From the NCBI GenBank assembly GCA_026707405.1, contig JAPOWW010000012.1, forward strand, positions 1-43,508: DNA of 43,508 bases. The letters run 5' to 3'. Shown here piece by piece: positions 1 through 8,930 of this stretch (positions are counted from its first letter, which is position 1; each line of letters starts with the position of its first letter). Made by a program: the position numbers and the translations under genes. Below the pieces are notes generated by a model that worked only from the letters and a program-made list of their open reading frames with translations, did no database searches and was not told the DNA's origin. This DNA is from Chloroflexota bacterium. Lineage in GTDB: Bacteria > Chloroflexota > UBA11872 > VXNJ01.

Positions 1-729
1 GAATAGCCTGAATGCCTCGTCCATCCTGCCGGCGATTCCCAGCCGCCAGACTTCGGCCAAGACGTCGGTAACGCTCAGCCCCGGCATGACCCCCTTGATT
101 CCGGCTGACAGCAGCTCCAGCGTGTAGAGTCCGCCCCATCCCTCCAGCACCGCCACCCGGTCGTCCGCGGCCTCCCGAATCGCCGTCACCTTGGCCCCCA
201 TATGCGGCTCTTCCAGCTTTATATAGAGGAAATTCGGGCACCGGGCGTGCAGCTCGCGGCAGAAGTCGGCCCCCACGGTGGCCCCTGCGGGATTGAAGTC
301 CTGCACCAAAACCGGTACGGAAACAGCCCCGCACACGACGCGAGCGAAGTCGATCAATTCCGCCTCCGGCAACGGAAAGAGGCGCGGCAGCGCGAACGAC
401 ACCACGTCGGCTCCCGCCTCCACGTAACGCCTCGCGAACGCCGCCGCAGCCTGCGGACTTCCGTGATTGCACTGCGCCATCACGGGCAGGCGGCCGGCCG
501 CCTCCGCGATCGTCGCTTCCACCAACCGATGCCGCTCGGCTTCCGTCAGCTTGTAGAACTCGCTTCCATAAGCCGGCAGGCAGACCGCCGCGGCGTTCGA
601 TTCGAGGGCGAACTCGACAAGCCCGCCCAACGCATCGAAATCGATCTTCTCACCCGCCGCATCAAACGGCGTCGGTATCACAGGGACGATGCCCGTGATC
701 GCTTCTGGAGCCGAGTTAGTCGAGGTCAA
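1..729 (-). CDS. DapA/NAL-family class I aldolase (dihydrodipicolinate synthase-like), C-terminus outside window
   Basis: The minus strand is open from 729 to the window edge (243 codons of a family usually near 300). It opens with the family's TIM-barrel start, GIVPVIPTPFD, and runs through alternating barrel strands such as RLPVMAQCNHGSP and VSVPVLVQDFNP. The segment YIKLEEP carries the lysine expected to form the Schiff base with a 2-oxo acid. The family cleaves or condenses pyruvate with aldehydes (dihydrodipicolinate, N-acetylneuraminate, keto-deoxy sugar acids). The substrate cannot be assigned, and nearby genes give no hint of lysine synthesis. An in-frame TGA lies just upstream, leaving a TTG at 729 as the only reasonable start, preceded by an AGGGCGG purine stretch. 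It is read away from the rest of the window, so any operon partners lie off the left edge. Confidence 0.85.
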   Translation of the reverse strand, partial: MTSTNSAPEAITGIVPVIPTPFDAAGEKIDFDALGGLVEFALESNAAAVCLPAYGSEFYKLTEAERHRLVEATIAEAAGRLPVMAQCNHGSPQAAAAFARRYVEAGADVVSFALPRLFPLPEAELIDFARVVCGAVSVPVLVQDFNPAGATVGADFCRELHARCPNFLYIKLEEPHMGAKVTAIREAADDRVAVLEGWGGLYTLELLSAGIKGVMPGLSVTDVLAEVWRLGIAGRMDEAFRLF

Positions 730-1083
730 AACGCTATCCGCCCTGATTCATCCACAGGGCCCCAAGGAACCCTGTTCTGAGCCTTGTTTCGCCAAATCAT
801 ATCCCCGTTTTGGCAGCGTCTTTTCTTCGTGATCGAATGTTCGCCCCTGTCCACTTGACGACCAAATTCAGGTCTTATAACTTCGAAATACATACAAATA
901 CCGAACGTATGCGAACACATCACCGGAGATGTCTCCAGGAAATCACGCGAGGGCCACGAGAATTGAACTCATGTCTATGGACAATCAATATGCCGAAGAG
1001 CGGACGGCTGCCGGGACTACATTCACGATGACACGCCCGTCGTTTGACACTCACGCTTCGCATACCGACGTTCTCACAAACTG

Positions 1084-1362
1084 ATGGCCCCGATTGAGGT
1101 TCGGCACAATCGAGGCTGGGCGCGGCATCGCAAGGCGAACCACGCCCGCCGGCATAAACCGTGCGATCAACGTTGGATCAAGATACTCGAGCGCGCGTTG
1201 GAAGAAATGCTGATCGGTCTCGACACGCTCGAACATCTCGCCGATGAAGCCGGCTACGCGCTGACCTCCGACGGTCTCTGGGTCGAGATCGAGAGGGTTC
1301 AGGAAACGGAACCGAGCGCAACGACGGAAAACGCGCCCGGCACTGAGTCCGGTCGCTGATTC
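1084..1362 (+). CDS. Small hypothetical ORF, doubtful
   Basis: A 91-residue reading frame with a mixed, protein-like composition in its middle (ILERALEEMLIGLDTLEHLADEAG) and a low-complexity end rich in Thr, Glu and Ala. I recognise no domain. The frame opens only after a TGA at 1045, and no clear ribosome-binding site precedes the ATG at 1084. It lies in the 730-bp gap between the aldolase and the PhyH gene and reads in the same direction as PhyH. It could be a real small protein or a chance ORF in GC-rich DNA. The rest of the gap (730-1083 and 1363-1462) shows no gene I can support. Confidence 0.3.
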
Positions 1363-1462
1363 GGCGACCGGGTAAAGTTAAGCGGCACGGTTGGGCGGTA
1401 TCTATCCGCACGGCCCAAGAAACTGCCCAGTGCCATAGCGTGGATCTGGCGAGGGAAGAGCG

Positions 1463-2359
1463 ATGGCGACCAAACAGGAAGCTGCGACCGCGGCGCCGGC
1501 CGGTGAGCCGGTATTCGACTCTTATATCGGGCAGGAGTACCCGGAGCACCTGTTCAGCTTCGACAACGTTGCATCGGGTGTCGAGGGATTAGCCGGCTTC
1601 ACCGAGGACCACGTGCGCTATTACCGCGAGACCGGTTTTCTCGCCGTAAACGACTTCTTCACCGAGCGGGAGATCGATGCAGCGCTCGCGGGGCTGACGG
1701 ACCTCATTGACGGCAAGAACCCCGAAGTGCGGTCCGCCGTCGTGCAGTTTGAAGCCAGCACGCGCGACCGCCTCGGCACGAGCAGCGTGGAAGAGCGGCG
1801 CGACATGGTCCGGAAGCTATATCACTTCGTCGATGACGAGCCTCGCCTGCGGGCTATAGCCGATCATCCCCAGCTTCTGAAAACCGTCGGTCGGCTACTG
1901 GGAACCACCAAGCCGGAGCTTTTCCAGGATCAGGCCTTGCTAAAGCCCCGCGGCATTGGCCGTGAGAAACCCTGGCACCAGGACCACGCCTTTTTCGAAC
2001 TGCCGCTCGGAACCCCGATCATCGGCTGCTGGATCGCGCTCGATAAAGCCAACCCCGAAAACGGCTGCATGCACGTCAAGCCCGGAACGCACAAGGAGGG
2101 GCCAGTCGTCCATTTCGAACGCCGCGACTGGCAGATTTGCGACGAGCACCTCGACCTCACGCGCGACGTTATGGTCCCGCTAAAGCCCGGCGGCGTCCTT
2201 TTCTTCAACGGCCTGACGCACCACGGCACGCCCGCCAACCGCACCGACGAGCGTCGCCGCGCGCTCCAGTTCCACTACATCCCCGCCGGCACGCCCCGCA
2301 CCTCCCATGACGACCGCATGGCAATCTTCGGCACCGAAGGCAAAGACATCACCTGCTGA
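1463..2359 (+). CDS. Phytanoyl-CoA dioxygenase (PhyH) family protein
   Basis: A 298-residue Fe(II)/2-oxoglutarate-dependent oxygenase. The double-stranded beta-helix core carries the metal triad: H172 and D174 in WHQDHAFF, and the distal His in LTHHGT at about 253-254. It is followed by the Arg-rich strand (TDERRRALQFHYIP) that binds the 2-oxoglutarate carboxylate. The motif RPRG-like KPRGIGREKPWHQD is typical of environmental PhyH proteins. Members hydroxylate diverse small molecules (phytanoyl-CoA, ectoine, mitomycin precursors, phosphonates), so the substrate is open. A purine-rich GAGGGAAG sits just before the ATG. The gene stands alone and converges with the esterase gene at 2472; a perfect palindrome lies in the shared 3' space. 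Confidence 0.9.
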   Translation: MATKQEAATAAPAGEPVFDSYIGQEYPEHLFSFDNVASGVEGLAGFTEDHVRYYRETGFLAVNDFFTEREIDAALAGLTDLIDGKNPEVRSAVVQFEASTRDRLGTSSVEERRDMVRKLYHFVDDEPRLRAIADHPQLLKTVGRLLGTTKPELFQDQALLKPRGIGREKPWHQDHAFFELPLGTPIIGCWIALDKANPENGCMHVKPGTHKEGPVVHFERRDWQICDEHLDLTRDVMVPLKPGGVLFFNGLTHHGTPANRTDERRRALQFHYIPAGTPRTSHDDRMAIFGTEGKDITC

Positions 2360-2395
2360 GATAGCCCTTACGCGCCGGACCAGACTTCCACGTAG

Positions 2396-2415
2396 GGGCG
2401 GTTCGCGAACCGCCC
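2396..2415. repeat. Perfect 20-bp palindrome, GGTTCGCGAACC repeat family
   Basis: GGGCGGTTCGCGAACCGCCC is a perfect inverted repeat without a loop, preceded by GTAG. The same core GTTCGCGAAC occurs at 9744-9753 and 42518-42527, each with more degenerate arms. It lies between the convergent PhyH and esterase genes and could act as a bidirectional transcription stop, although no T-run follows. It resembles short palindromic intergenic repeats common in Chloroflexota and other genomes. Confidence 0.75.
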
Positions 2416-2471
2416 TCGGTGTCCCCCACACACGCCAGCCCAACACATTCCTCCCGCCACCTCGTCCCGAA

Positions 2472-3434
2472 TCACAACTCGCTCATGAACTGGAACACCG
2501 CATCCGAATGCCCCGGCAGCATCTCATGGCCGAAATCGGGATACACCCGCAGGTCCTTCTCCGACTCGATCTTGTTGTAGGCCGCGAACTGCGTTGAAGG
2601 CGGGCAAATCGTGTCCATCAAGCCCACCCCCATCATCACCCGTCCTCTGATGCGCCCCGCCAGGTGCTGCACGTCTATGTAGCCGAGCCTGGTGAATGTC
2701 TCATCCTCGCGCTCGTGCAGAGGGTCGAAATGCCGGAAGAACTCCTGCAGCTCCAGGTATGCGTCCTTGGCCTGGTCCATCTGCCACACCCGCTTGTAGT
2801 CGCACAGGAAAGGAAAGACCGGCGCCGCGCGCTTCACTTCCGGCACTAGCGACGCGCACGCCAATGTCAGCCCGCCGCCCTGGCTGGCCCCCGTGACGCC
2901 GACCCGCGCCGCGTCCACCTCCGGCATTGCCATCACGATCTTCGTCAGCTGCGCCGTGTCCAGGAATATCTGGCGAAACAGCAGCTTCTCGGGCGAGTCC
3001 TCCAGGCCACGTATGATCTGCCCGCTCAGAGTCGGCCCCTTCACCGACCCGCTGTCTTCCGACAGACCGCCCTGGCCGCGGCAGTCCATCGCCGCCACCG
3101 TGAACCCGGCCGCCGCGTACCCCAGCTTGTCCATCCAGTCGCCGGAGTCGCCCCTGTAGCCGTGGAACATGATCACGGCCGGATGCGGCTCCGGCGCCTC
3201 CTTCGGTCGAATCAGCTTGGCGTGCACCCGCGCCCCGCCGGCCCCCGTGAAATACAGATCGAAGCACTCGGCGAACGCTGTCTGAAAAGAAGAAGATACG
3301 TACTCCAATTGCGGATCGATGGACTCGACCTCCGCCAGGCCCCTCTCCCAGAAATCGTCGAAGTCCGGCGGCTTCGGGTTCGACCCCTCATACGTCTGCA
3401 GCTCGTCCCAGCTCATGTCAAACAGCAGCGGCAT
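2472..3434 (-). CDS. Acetyl xylan esterase / cephalosporin-C deacetylase-like alpha/beta hydrolase
   Basis: A 320-residue carbohydrate-esterase-family-7-like enzyme. The oxyanion strand is VIMFHGYRGDSGDW, followed by the family motif AAMDCRGQGG. The nucleophile is the Ser of GASQGGG, the acid the Asp of GLMDTICPP, and the catalytic His lies in FGHEML near the C-terminus. CE7 enzymes remove acetyl groups from xylo-oligosaccharides and cephalosporin-like esters, and are normally cytosolic, as here (no signal peptide). GGAGG sits six bases before the ATG at 3434; an adjoining in-frame GTG at 3437 is only three bases from it and less likely. It is monocistronic and converges with PhyH. Confidence 0.9.
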   Translation of the reverse strand: MPLLFDMSWDELQTYEGSNPKPPDFDDFWERGLAEVESIDPQLEYVSSSFQTAFAECFDLYFTGAGGARVHAKLIRPKEAPEPHPAVIMFHGYRGDSGDWMDKLGYAAAGFTVAAMDCRGQGGLSEDSGSVKGPTLSGQIIRGLEDSPEKLLFRQIFLDTAQLTKIVMAMPEVDAARVGVTGASQGGGLTLACASLVPEVKRAAPVFPFLCDYKRVWQMDQAKDAYLELQEFFRHFDPLHEREDETFTRLGYIDVQHLAGRIRGRVMMGVGLMDTICPPSTQFAAYNKIESEKDLRVYPDFGHEMLPGHSDAVFQFMSEL

Positions 3435-3625
3435 CACGGTCCTCCAGTCCTAATAGGGCTTACTCTAGTCCCCTCCCGCTTTTATCGCTTCAGATAAGCC
3501 CGGACGGTGGTCAGGGTGCGCAAGTCGGTCTGCAATACCACGATCCTAAGACGATCGTCTCCCCTCCAGAAGGCACTGTGTTCGCCGGGTTTCGCTTTTT
3601 GGGCCCTGGGCTAGCCCCGCTCGCG

Positions 3626-4864
3626 CTAGCTCTCCGCCAGCCTCGGCAGCGGACGCTCGTCGATCGGCAGGTGGATCAGCGCCGCCGCCAGTCCCAGTGC
3701 GATTCCAACCATCCACATTCCGTCATAGCTCCCCGTGGCCTCGTATATCGCGCCGCCCAGCCACACCCCCGCAAACGAGCCAAGCTGATGCGACAGGAAC
3801 ACGAACGAGAAGAGCGTCGCCAGGTAGCGCACGCCAAAAATCCGGGCCACGATGTCAGTGGTCAGCGGGACAGTCGCGAGCCACAGCATCCCCATCAGCG
3901 CGGCGAAGACGTATGCCGCGGGCTCGGTCTTGGGAGCCAGCAAAAATGCGGCGATCACGAGCGCTCGGCCCGCGTAGATAACGCTCAGACTCAGCCGGCG
4001 GCTGTAGCGCGTGCCCGCAATCCCGGCCAGCACCGTGCCGACGACGTTGAACAGGCCGATTAGTGAAAGCGATATTGCACCAACGTGGGTCGCGAATCCC
4101 AGGTCGAGCATGTAGGCCGGAAGGTGCACCGAGATGAACGTAACGTGAAACCCGCAAACGAAGAACCCGGTCCCCAATAGCAGATAGCCCCGATGCCCCG
4201 CCGCCTCGCGAATGGCGTCGCCGACGCTCGCTCGGGCGCTGCGTTCCGCCGCCAGACCGGGATCGCTCGGCAGCAGGAAAGCCAGCGGAACGATTACCAG
4301 CGAAACTAACGCGAGATACGTCATCGCGTGGCTCCAACCGAACGTATCTATGAAGCCCTGCCAGACCGGCGAGAACAGCACCCTTCCCACTCCCGCCGCC
4401 GACATCCCCACGCCCATCACCAGCGTCCGCCTGCCCGGATCGACCACGCGCACCATCGCCGCCACGGCCAGCGAAAACGACGTAAAAGCCAGGCCGGTCC
4501 CGACCATCAGCCCGCCGACCATCTGGAAGGCCAGCGGCGCCTCGACCAATGTCATGATCCAGATTCCCAGCGCGTAAAGAATCCCCCCGCCTGCGATCAC
4601 CCGCACCGGACCGAACCGATCAGACGCGGCGGCTGCCACCGGCAGCAGCAGTCCCACGGTCAGGTTTTGCAGCGCCATGGCGAAGCTGAACACTTCCCGC
4701 GACCAGCCGCGGGCCTCCGTCATTGGCGGCAGGAAGAGTCCGAAAACCGACCGCGAACCGGACTCGACCACCGCCAAAAGCACTCCCGCCGCCAGCACCA
4801 GCAGCGGAGTCTGCCAGCGTCGCAGACCGCCCGATCTCCGCGTCGGGGTTGGTTGTGAGTTCAT
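3626..4864 (-). CDS. Major facilitator superfamily transporter
   Basis: A 412-residue membrane protein with about twelve hydrophobic segments in two six-helix halves. The first half opens WQTPLLVLAAGVLLAVVESGSRSVFGLFLPPM, which resembles the monocarboxylate/oxalate-formate-like MFS branch. A cytoplasmic-loop signature of the form D-R-F-G-P appears after the second helix (AAASDRFGPVRV). It would be a secondary transporter in the inner membrane; the substrate cannot be read from the sequence. GGGAG precedes the ATG by about three bases. It is separated from the upstream MpaB-like gene by a 275-bp repeat-bearing spacer, so it may have its own promoter. Confidence 0.88.
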   Translation of the reverse strand: MNSQPTPTRRSGGLRRWQTPLLVLAAGVLLAVVESGSRSVFGLFLPPMTEARGWSREVFSFAMALQNLTVGLLLPVAAAASDRFGPVRVIAGGGILYALGIWIMTLVEAPLAFQMVGGLMVGTGLAFTSFSLAVAAMVRVVDPGRRTLVMGVGMSAAGVGRVLFSPVWQGFIDTFGWSHAMTYLALVSLVIVPLAFLLPSDPGLAAERSARASVGDAIREAAGHRGYLLLGTGFFVCGFHVTFISVHLPAYMLDLGFATHVGAISLSLIGLFNVVGTVLAGIAGTRYSRRLSLSVIYAGRALVIAAFLLAPKTEPAAYVFAALMGMLWLATVPLTTDIVARIFGVRYLATLFSFVFLSHQLGSFAGVWLGGAIYEATGSYDGMWMVGIALGLAAALIHLPIDERPLPRLAES

Positions 4865-4873
4865 ATACTCCCG

Positions 4874-4913
4874 CTAAACCCGTTCGTTTCTATATTCCCT
4901 CTAAACCCGTTCG
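4874..4913. repeat. Short direct repeat CTAAACCCGTTCG, two copies
   Basis: The 13-mer CTAAACCCGTTCG occurs at 4874-4886 and again at 4901-4913, in the leader of the MFS gene. The copies are 27 bp apart. The second runs directly into the palindromic repeat at 4912. The role is unknown; it may be a boundary duplication left by repeat insertion or a regulator-binding pair. Confidence 0.6.
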
Positions 4914-4959
4914 TGGTGAGCTTGGACTCCCCTGAGCTTGTCGAACGGGTCGAACCACG
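4912..4959. repeat. REP-like element, CCTGAGCTTGTCGAA family, copy 1
   Basis: A 48-bp unit bounded by CGTGGT and ACCACG that can pair as a stem, with the core CCCCTGAGCTTGTCGAA inside. Nearly the same unit (GTGGTGAGC..CCCCTGAGCTTGTCGAA..GGGTCGAACC) is present at 10079-10123, and a diverged core CCTGAGCCTGTCAAAGG at 20918-20939. The core is a palindromic intergenic repeat known from many GC-rich bacterial genomes. It lies between MFS and MpaB-like genes. Confidence 0.75.
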
Positions 4960-5139
4960 GTCCTCCGTGGCGATGGTTGGGAGTCCATATCTAACCTTGA
5001 GCCTGCTCTTCGACTTGGGCCAACCCGAACGGGTCGGGACAGACCCTAGCCCGTCAGGCAATGGCCAAGGGCGTCGCTCCCCAGCCCGTCAACAGGGTCA
5101 ACGAACTTCCGAGTTAGCCGTCAACCTTGGGGTCTGTCG

Positions 5140-6348
5140 CTACCACCTGCTGGACTCTTCCGCGTAAACGTGGTCGGGCAGTCTGTAGCTCACGCCCGCC
5201 TCGTCGAACACCGAAACCTGGAGCAGCGAGGTGAACGTGGTGAAATTGGTCTCCCGAGTCAGCTTCGGAAGGTATTTGGAAACGAAACGCTGATAGCGCC
5301 CTTGCAGCCGAAACCACGCCAGCACTCCAATGGTCGGGCTTACCGGATACATGAGGCTGTCGGCAAGTTCCTTTCCAATCAATGCGCGCGACACGCTGAA
5401 GATGTATTTCGCCAAGCTGCGCCGACCGGCGGGATCTTCCGTTCCTACGAGCAACGGAGCGGAGTTGATGAGCGAATTCGCCATCACCATAGACTCCACG
5501 TCGGGCGCGGGCTCGCAGATCCTGCCAATCTCGAACAGCCTCAGCGCGTCCTCTTCCCCGCGAAACAGAATCGTCTCGGGAATGCCCATCAAATAACCCG
5601 AGTAGCGCCAGATCTGCATGAAGCTCGCGCGCTCTTCGTCCTCAAACTTGGCGCCCAGGCTCTTCATGTGTTTCAGCAATCTCGCGGAAAAGGCGGTTAT
5701 CGCAAAGCCAACGTGGGCGGGGCTAACCGGCGTACCCCAATCTTCGGCATCCCAGTCATCCGATCCGGCCAGCAGCCGTCTCACCTGTGCGTGCACTAGC
5801 CGCACGCGGACGGACAGCTTCCAACCGTCGCCGCCCTTGTCCAGACCTCCGGGCATGAAGATCTCGACCATGTGGCGGTTGTTCTGCTTGAGGCGTCTGA
5901 CGCCCTGGTCGCGCAGCCGCCCGGTTATGAAGAACGATTTGCTGATATTCGTCGAAAAACCCTCGACTAGAACACCCGCGATCATCGCCGCCAGCACCAC
6001 TTTGGCATTCCTGTGAAACATTCGAACGCCCGGCTGTAAGGCTGACAGGTCGACCCACTCCGGCGGGTTTTCAAGTTCTCTAAAGAACTCACGTACCGAA
6101 GCCGGCGCGTTCCGGAGAGTGTCGTCGTCCTTTCCGTCTATACCCGCCTGCAGGATTCTCGCCGTTTCCTGCTGCCCAAGCGGAGCAAGGTCCTCCATCA
6201 TCGCGTCGGCTACGGGATCGCCCATGAGTGTATGGGCAACGTAATTGGACGCTAACTCGGGATCGAGGACTTGGGCCTTTTCATAACCTGGGGTGTAGCA
6301 AGACGGCAGTCTTGTCGACTGGTCTTCCGGACCCGTATCTTCTGCCAT
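5140..6348 (-). CDS. MpaB/rubber-oxygenase (DUF2236)-like oxygenase
   Basis: A 402-residue protein that I place in the DUF2236 superfamily with latex-clearing protein Lcp and fungal MpaB. Supporting segments are the central MIAGVLVEGFSTNISKSFFITGRLRDQGVRRL helix pair, the conserved patch RVRLVHAQVRRLL followed by WG-TPVSPAHVGFAITAF, and MQIWRYSGYLMGIPE. In this superfamily the Arg/His-rich helix supports a haem b that cleaves isoprenoid or lipid double bonds. Which His binds haem here is not certain. There is no signal peptide, unlike secreted Lcp. Its ATG lies 10 bp after the stop of the MMPL gene, so the two are probably co-transcribed; a role in processing a lipid that MMPL exports is inference. 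Confidence 0.75.
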   Translation of the reverse strand: MAEDTGPEDQSTRLPSCYTPGYEKAQVLDPELASNYVAHTLMGDPVADAMMEDLAPLGQQETARILQAGIDGKDDDTLRNAPASVREFFRELENPPEWVDLSALQPGVRMFHRNAKVVLAAMIAGVLVEGFSTNISKSFFITGRLRDQGVRRLKQNNRHMVEIFMPGGLDKGGDGWKLSVRVRLVHAQVRRLLAGSDDWDAEDWGTPVSPAHVGFAITAFSARLLKHMKSLGAKFEDEERASFMQIWRYSGYLMGIPETILFRGEEDALRLFEIGRICEPAPDVESMVMANSLINSAPLLVGTEDPAGRRSLAKYIFSVSRALIGKELADSLMYPVSPTIGVLAWFRLQGRYQRFVSKYLPKLTRETNFTTFTSLLQVSVFDEAGVSYRLPDHVYAEESSRW

Positions 6349-6358
6349 TGTCGTAAGC

Positions 6359-8623
6359 CTAGCCCTCCTCGGCCGGCTCTACGCGCACGTCGGGAAGCCA
6401 GCGAAGGAAAGGCGGGAGATACCAGTTTCGTCTGCCCAGCACTTCCATGCTGGCGGGAACCAACACCGATCGTACCAGTGTCGCGTCCAGGAGCACCGCC
6501 ACCGCAAGCCCGAATCCGACCTGCTGGTTGACTATGGTCTCGCCTGCCGCGAAGCCGCCGAACACCGCAACCATGATAAGCGCGGCGCCGGTAATCATCC
6601 CTCCCGTGGACCGCAGGCCGTAGGCCACCGCCCGGGCGTTGTCCCCGGTCTCGTCATAGCGTTCGCGTATGCGGCTCAGCAGGAACACGTGGTAGTCCAT
6701 CGACAGCCCGAAAAGGATGGTGAACAGAAACAGCGGTATCCACGCGTCCACTACCTCGGCGTGTTGAAAGCCGAACAGGTCCGTCGCCACTCCCTTTTGG
6801 AACACCAGCACGAGCAGTCCATACGTAGCGCCGACCGAGAGCAGATTCATGATGATCGCCTTGATCGGAATGACTATCGACCGGAAGACCAGCATCAGGA
6901 TGATGAAGCTGAGTCCTAGCACGAACGCGAAGACGATGGGCGTGTAAACGTCCACAATGCCGTAGAAGTCCGTGGCCTCGGCGGTGACGCCGCCGACCAG
7001 GACTTCCGCGGGAACGCCGTCGAACGCGCCCGGAACGTGCGCGTCGCGGATCCTGATCAGCTTTTCCGTTGCCGCCCGGCTGTTCGGCTCCCCCGGGAAC
7101 CGAACCGTCAGCAGGGCTAGGTCGCCGGCGTCGTTAACTTGCCTTTCGGGGGGAACGGTGAAGTCGGGATCGTCGATAAGGGACTTCTCAAGCTGGCCTA
7201 TCGCCTCTTGAACCTGCTGGCTATTTGTGTCTCCGACTATCACTATCTCGGCGGGGCTGAGCGCTCCGGCGGGGTTGACGTCTCCGATCGCAAACTTCTC
7301 CTCGAAGACGTCGAACGCCTGTTTGGTCTGAGCATGGTCCGGGAAGGTGTTGACGTCGTTCAGGCCCGTGTCGATGTCGAAGTAGAAGACCGTCAGAACG
7401 ATCATCGGGACCGCGATTGCCAGGATGCTTATCACGGGGAAGCGCGTCACGGCGCGGGCCGTGGCCTCCCAGAATCCATGCTCGCCGGGCTCAGGCGTCT
7501 TTAGCGAGAACCTCGACAGGAAGGGGATGGTAAGCAGGCTCACCCGCGTGCCGAGCAGCGCCAGCACCGCAGGCAGCAGCGTCAGCGTCGCGGCGAGCGC
7601 CGCAAGCACCACCAGGATCGCGCCCAAACCGAGCGACTGGAAGAACGACACCGGCACGATGAGCATACCCAGAAGAGCCAGCACTACGGTCGTGCCGCTG
7701 AACAGCACCGTGCGGCCCGCGGTCGCGCCGGACCTTCCGACCGCGTCCTTGACTCCGCGGCCGCGGTTCATCTCCTCTTTGAATCGAGATACGATCAGCA
7801 GCGAATAGTCGATCCCGACCGCAAGCCCGATCATCGTGATCATCATCGTCACGAAGAAGATCAGCTCGAAGAACTGGCCGATGATCCCCACCGCCGCCAG
7901 CGCCAGGACTATCGCGACTATCGCCAGACCCAGCGGCAGCAAGGTCGCGACCACGGCTCCGAACAGTGCCAGCAGAATGATCAGCGCGACCGGGATGCCG
8001 ATCCGCTCTCCCTTCTCCAAGTCTTCCGCGCTCAGCTCGTTGTTCTCGAACGCCACGCTGGCGTCCCCGCCGATGAGCACCAGGAAGTCGTCCGCCTCGT
8101 TCGCCTCGTCTACAACGTGGATGAGGCCCTCGACGTTTTCAGTGGCCTCCTGGTATGTGCCGGCCAGCGTGTAGTGCATCAAGACTGTTTGTTTGTCCGC
8201 GGAGACGAGGAATGGCAGCAACTGCTTCAACTGCTCAGCAGGGATGAGCGGTCCGAGATCTATGGCCTGGTAGTAGTGGGACAGCGGCTGGTCGTTTATG
8301 CCGCCGGATATCGTCCCAGGCCCCAGCGCGGTGATCTCCTCGTGGACCGCCTCCACCTTTGCGCGGAAAGCCGCGTCATCTACGGTCAGCGACTCCGACT
8401 GCACGATTACGATCTCGGCCAGCTTTTCGGGGCCCCGTAGCTTGTCCTCCAAGATCGCAGCCGCTCGTTCCGACTCATAGCCGCTGCCCAGCCGGAACTC
8501 GGTGGTCGTCGCGCTGGGGAGAAGACTTTGGATCAGCCCCAGCGCAATCACCACCAGCACAATCCACACGCCGATTGTCACCCACGGTCGCCGCGCGCTG
8601 ATACGTGCCAGTGACTCAGTCAA
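6359..8623 (-). CDS. MMPL/RND-family membrane transporter
   Basis: A 754-residue protein with the duplicated RND plan: an N-terminal helix (VTIGVWIVLVVIALGLIQSLLP), an exported domain of about 150 residues, a six-helix bundle, a second exported domain and a second six-helix bundle. The helix-4 signatures GLAVGIDYSLLIVSRFKEE and GLSMDYHVFLLSRIRERY contain the Asp-Tyr pair used for proton relay in MmpL3-type proteins. MMPL proteins move lipids, fatty acids, hopanoids or drugs across the inner membrane by proton motive force. A TTG start at 8623 is supported by GGAG seven bases upstream; no better ATG exists near the first helix. It is the first gene of an operon with the MpaB-like oxygenase. 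Confidence 0.92.
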   Translation of the reverse strand: MTESLARISARRPWVTIGVWIVLVVIALGLIQSLLPSATTTEFRLGSGYESERAAAILEDKLRGPEKLAEIVIVQSESLTVDDAAFRAKVEAVHEEITALGPGTISGGINDQPLSHYYQAIDLGPLIPAEQLKQLLPFLVSADKQTVLMHYTLAGTYQEATENVEGLIHVVDEANEADDFLVLIGGDASVAFENNELSAEDLEKGERIGIPVALIILLALFGAVVATLLPLGLAIVAIVLALAAVGIIGQFFELIFFVTMMITMIGLAVGIDYSLLIVSRFKEEMNRGRGVKDAVGRSGATAGRTVLFSGTTVVLALLGMLIVPVSFFQSLGLGAILVVLAALAATLTLLPAVLALLGTRVSLLTIPFLSRFSLKTPEPGEHGFWEATARAVTRFPVISILAIAVPMIVLTVFYFDIDTGLNDVNTFPDHAQTKQAFDVFEEKFAIGDVNPAGALSPAEIVIVGDTNSQQVQEAIGQLEKSLIDDPDFTVPPERQVNDAGDLALLTVRFPGEPNSRAATEKLIRIRDAHVPGAFDGVPAEVLVGGVTAEATDFYGIVDVYTPIVFAFVLGLSFIILMLVFRSIVIPIKAIIMNLLSVGATYGLLVLVFQKGVATDLFGFQHAEVVDAWIPLFLFTILFGLSMDYHVFLLSRIRERYDETGDNARAVAYGLRSTGGMITGAALIMVAVFGGFAAGETIVNQQVGFGLAVAVLLDATLVRSVLVPASMEVLGRRNWYLPPFLRWLPDVRVEPAEEG

Positions 8624-8930
8624 GCGTTTTCTCCGTCAGGCCAAACTGGGTTTTCCACCATCGCGAATCTTAAACGAAACCCGCGGGCATTCCCGTCGCG
8701 CCGCCGACAGAATTGGTCCGCCAATCCGGCCGACACAGTCGCACCAGGGCGAGGAAAGTCGCGTATCGCAAGCGCCGAAAGAAAAGAGGTCAAAGTATAC
8801 AAGAGGCAGGTTTCTGATCCCGCGCGGGCCGTCTTTGACACCGCCTTGCATGAAGCCTTTCCCGACTCTTCCCGCGGTACGCCTACCCCTCGGTGGTACG
8901 CTCTACCATCCTCGATATAGGAGTCGAAAG

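Noticed and set aside
202..780. 192-residue plus-strand ORF over the aldolase
   Set aside because: Arg/His-rich composition with no family pattern; the minus strand in this stretch encodes a clear DapA-type aldolase.
4941..4960. tRNA-like TTCGAACC segment (T-loop resemblance)
   Set aside because: It is part of the repeated CCTGAGCTTGTCGAA unit; no acceptor stem or anticodon arm can be drawn around it.
8502..8930. N-terminal extension of the amidase frame
   Set aside because: The first 143 residues overlap the start of the MMPL gene on the other strand and do not resemble the family; AGGAG supports the ATG at 8931.
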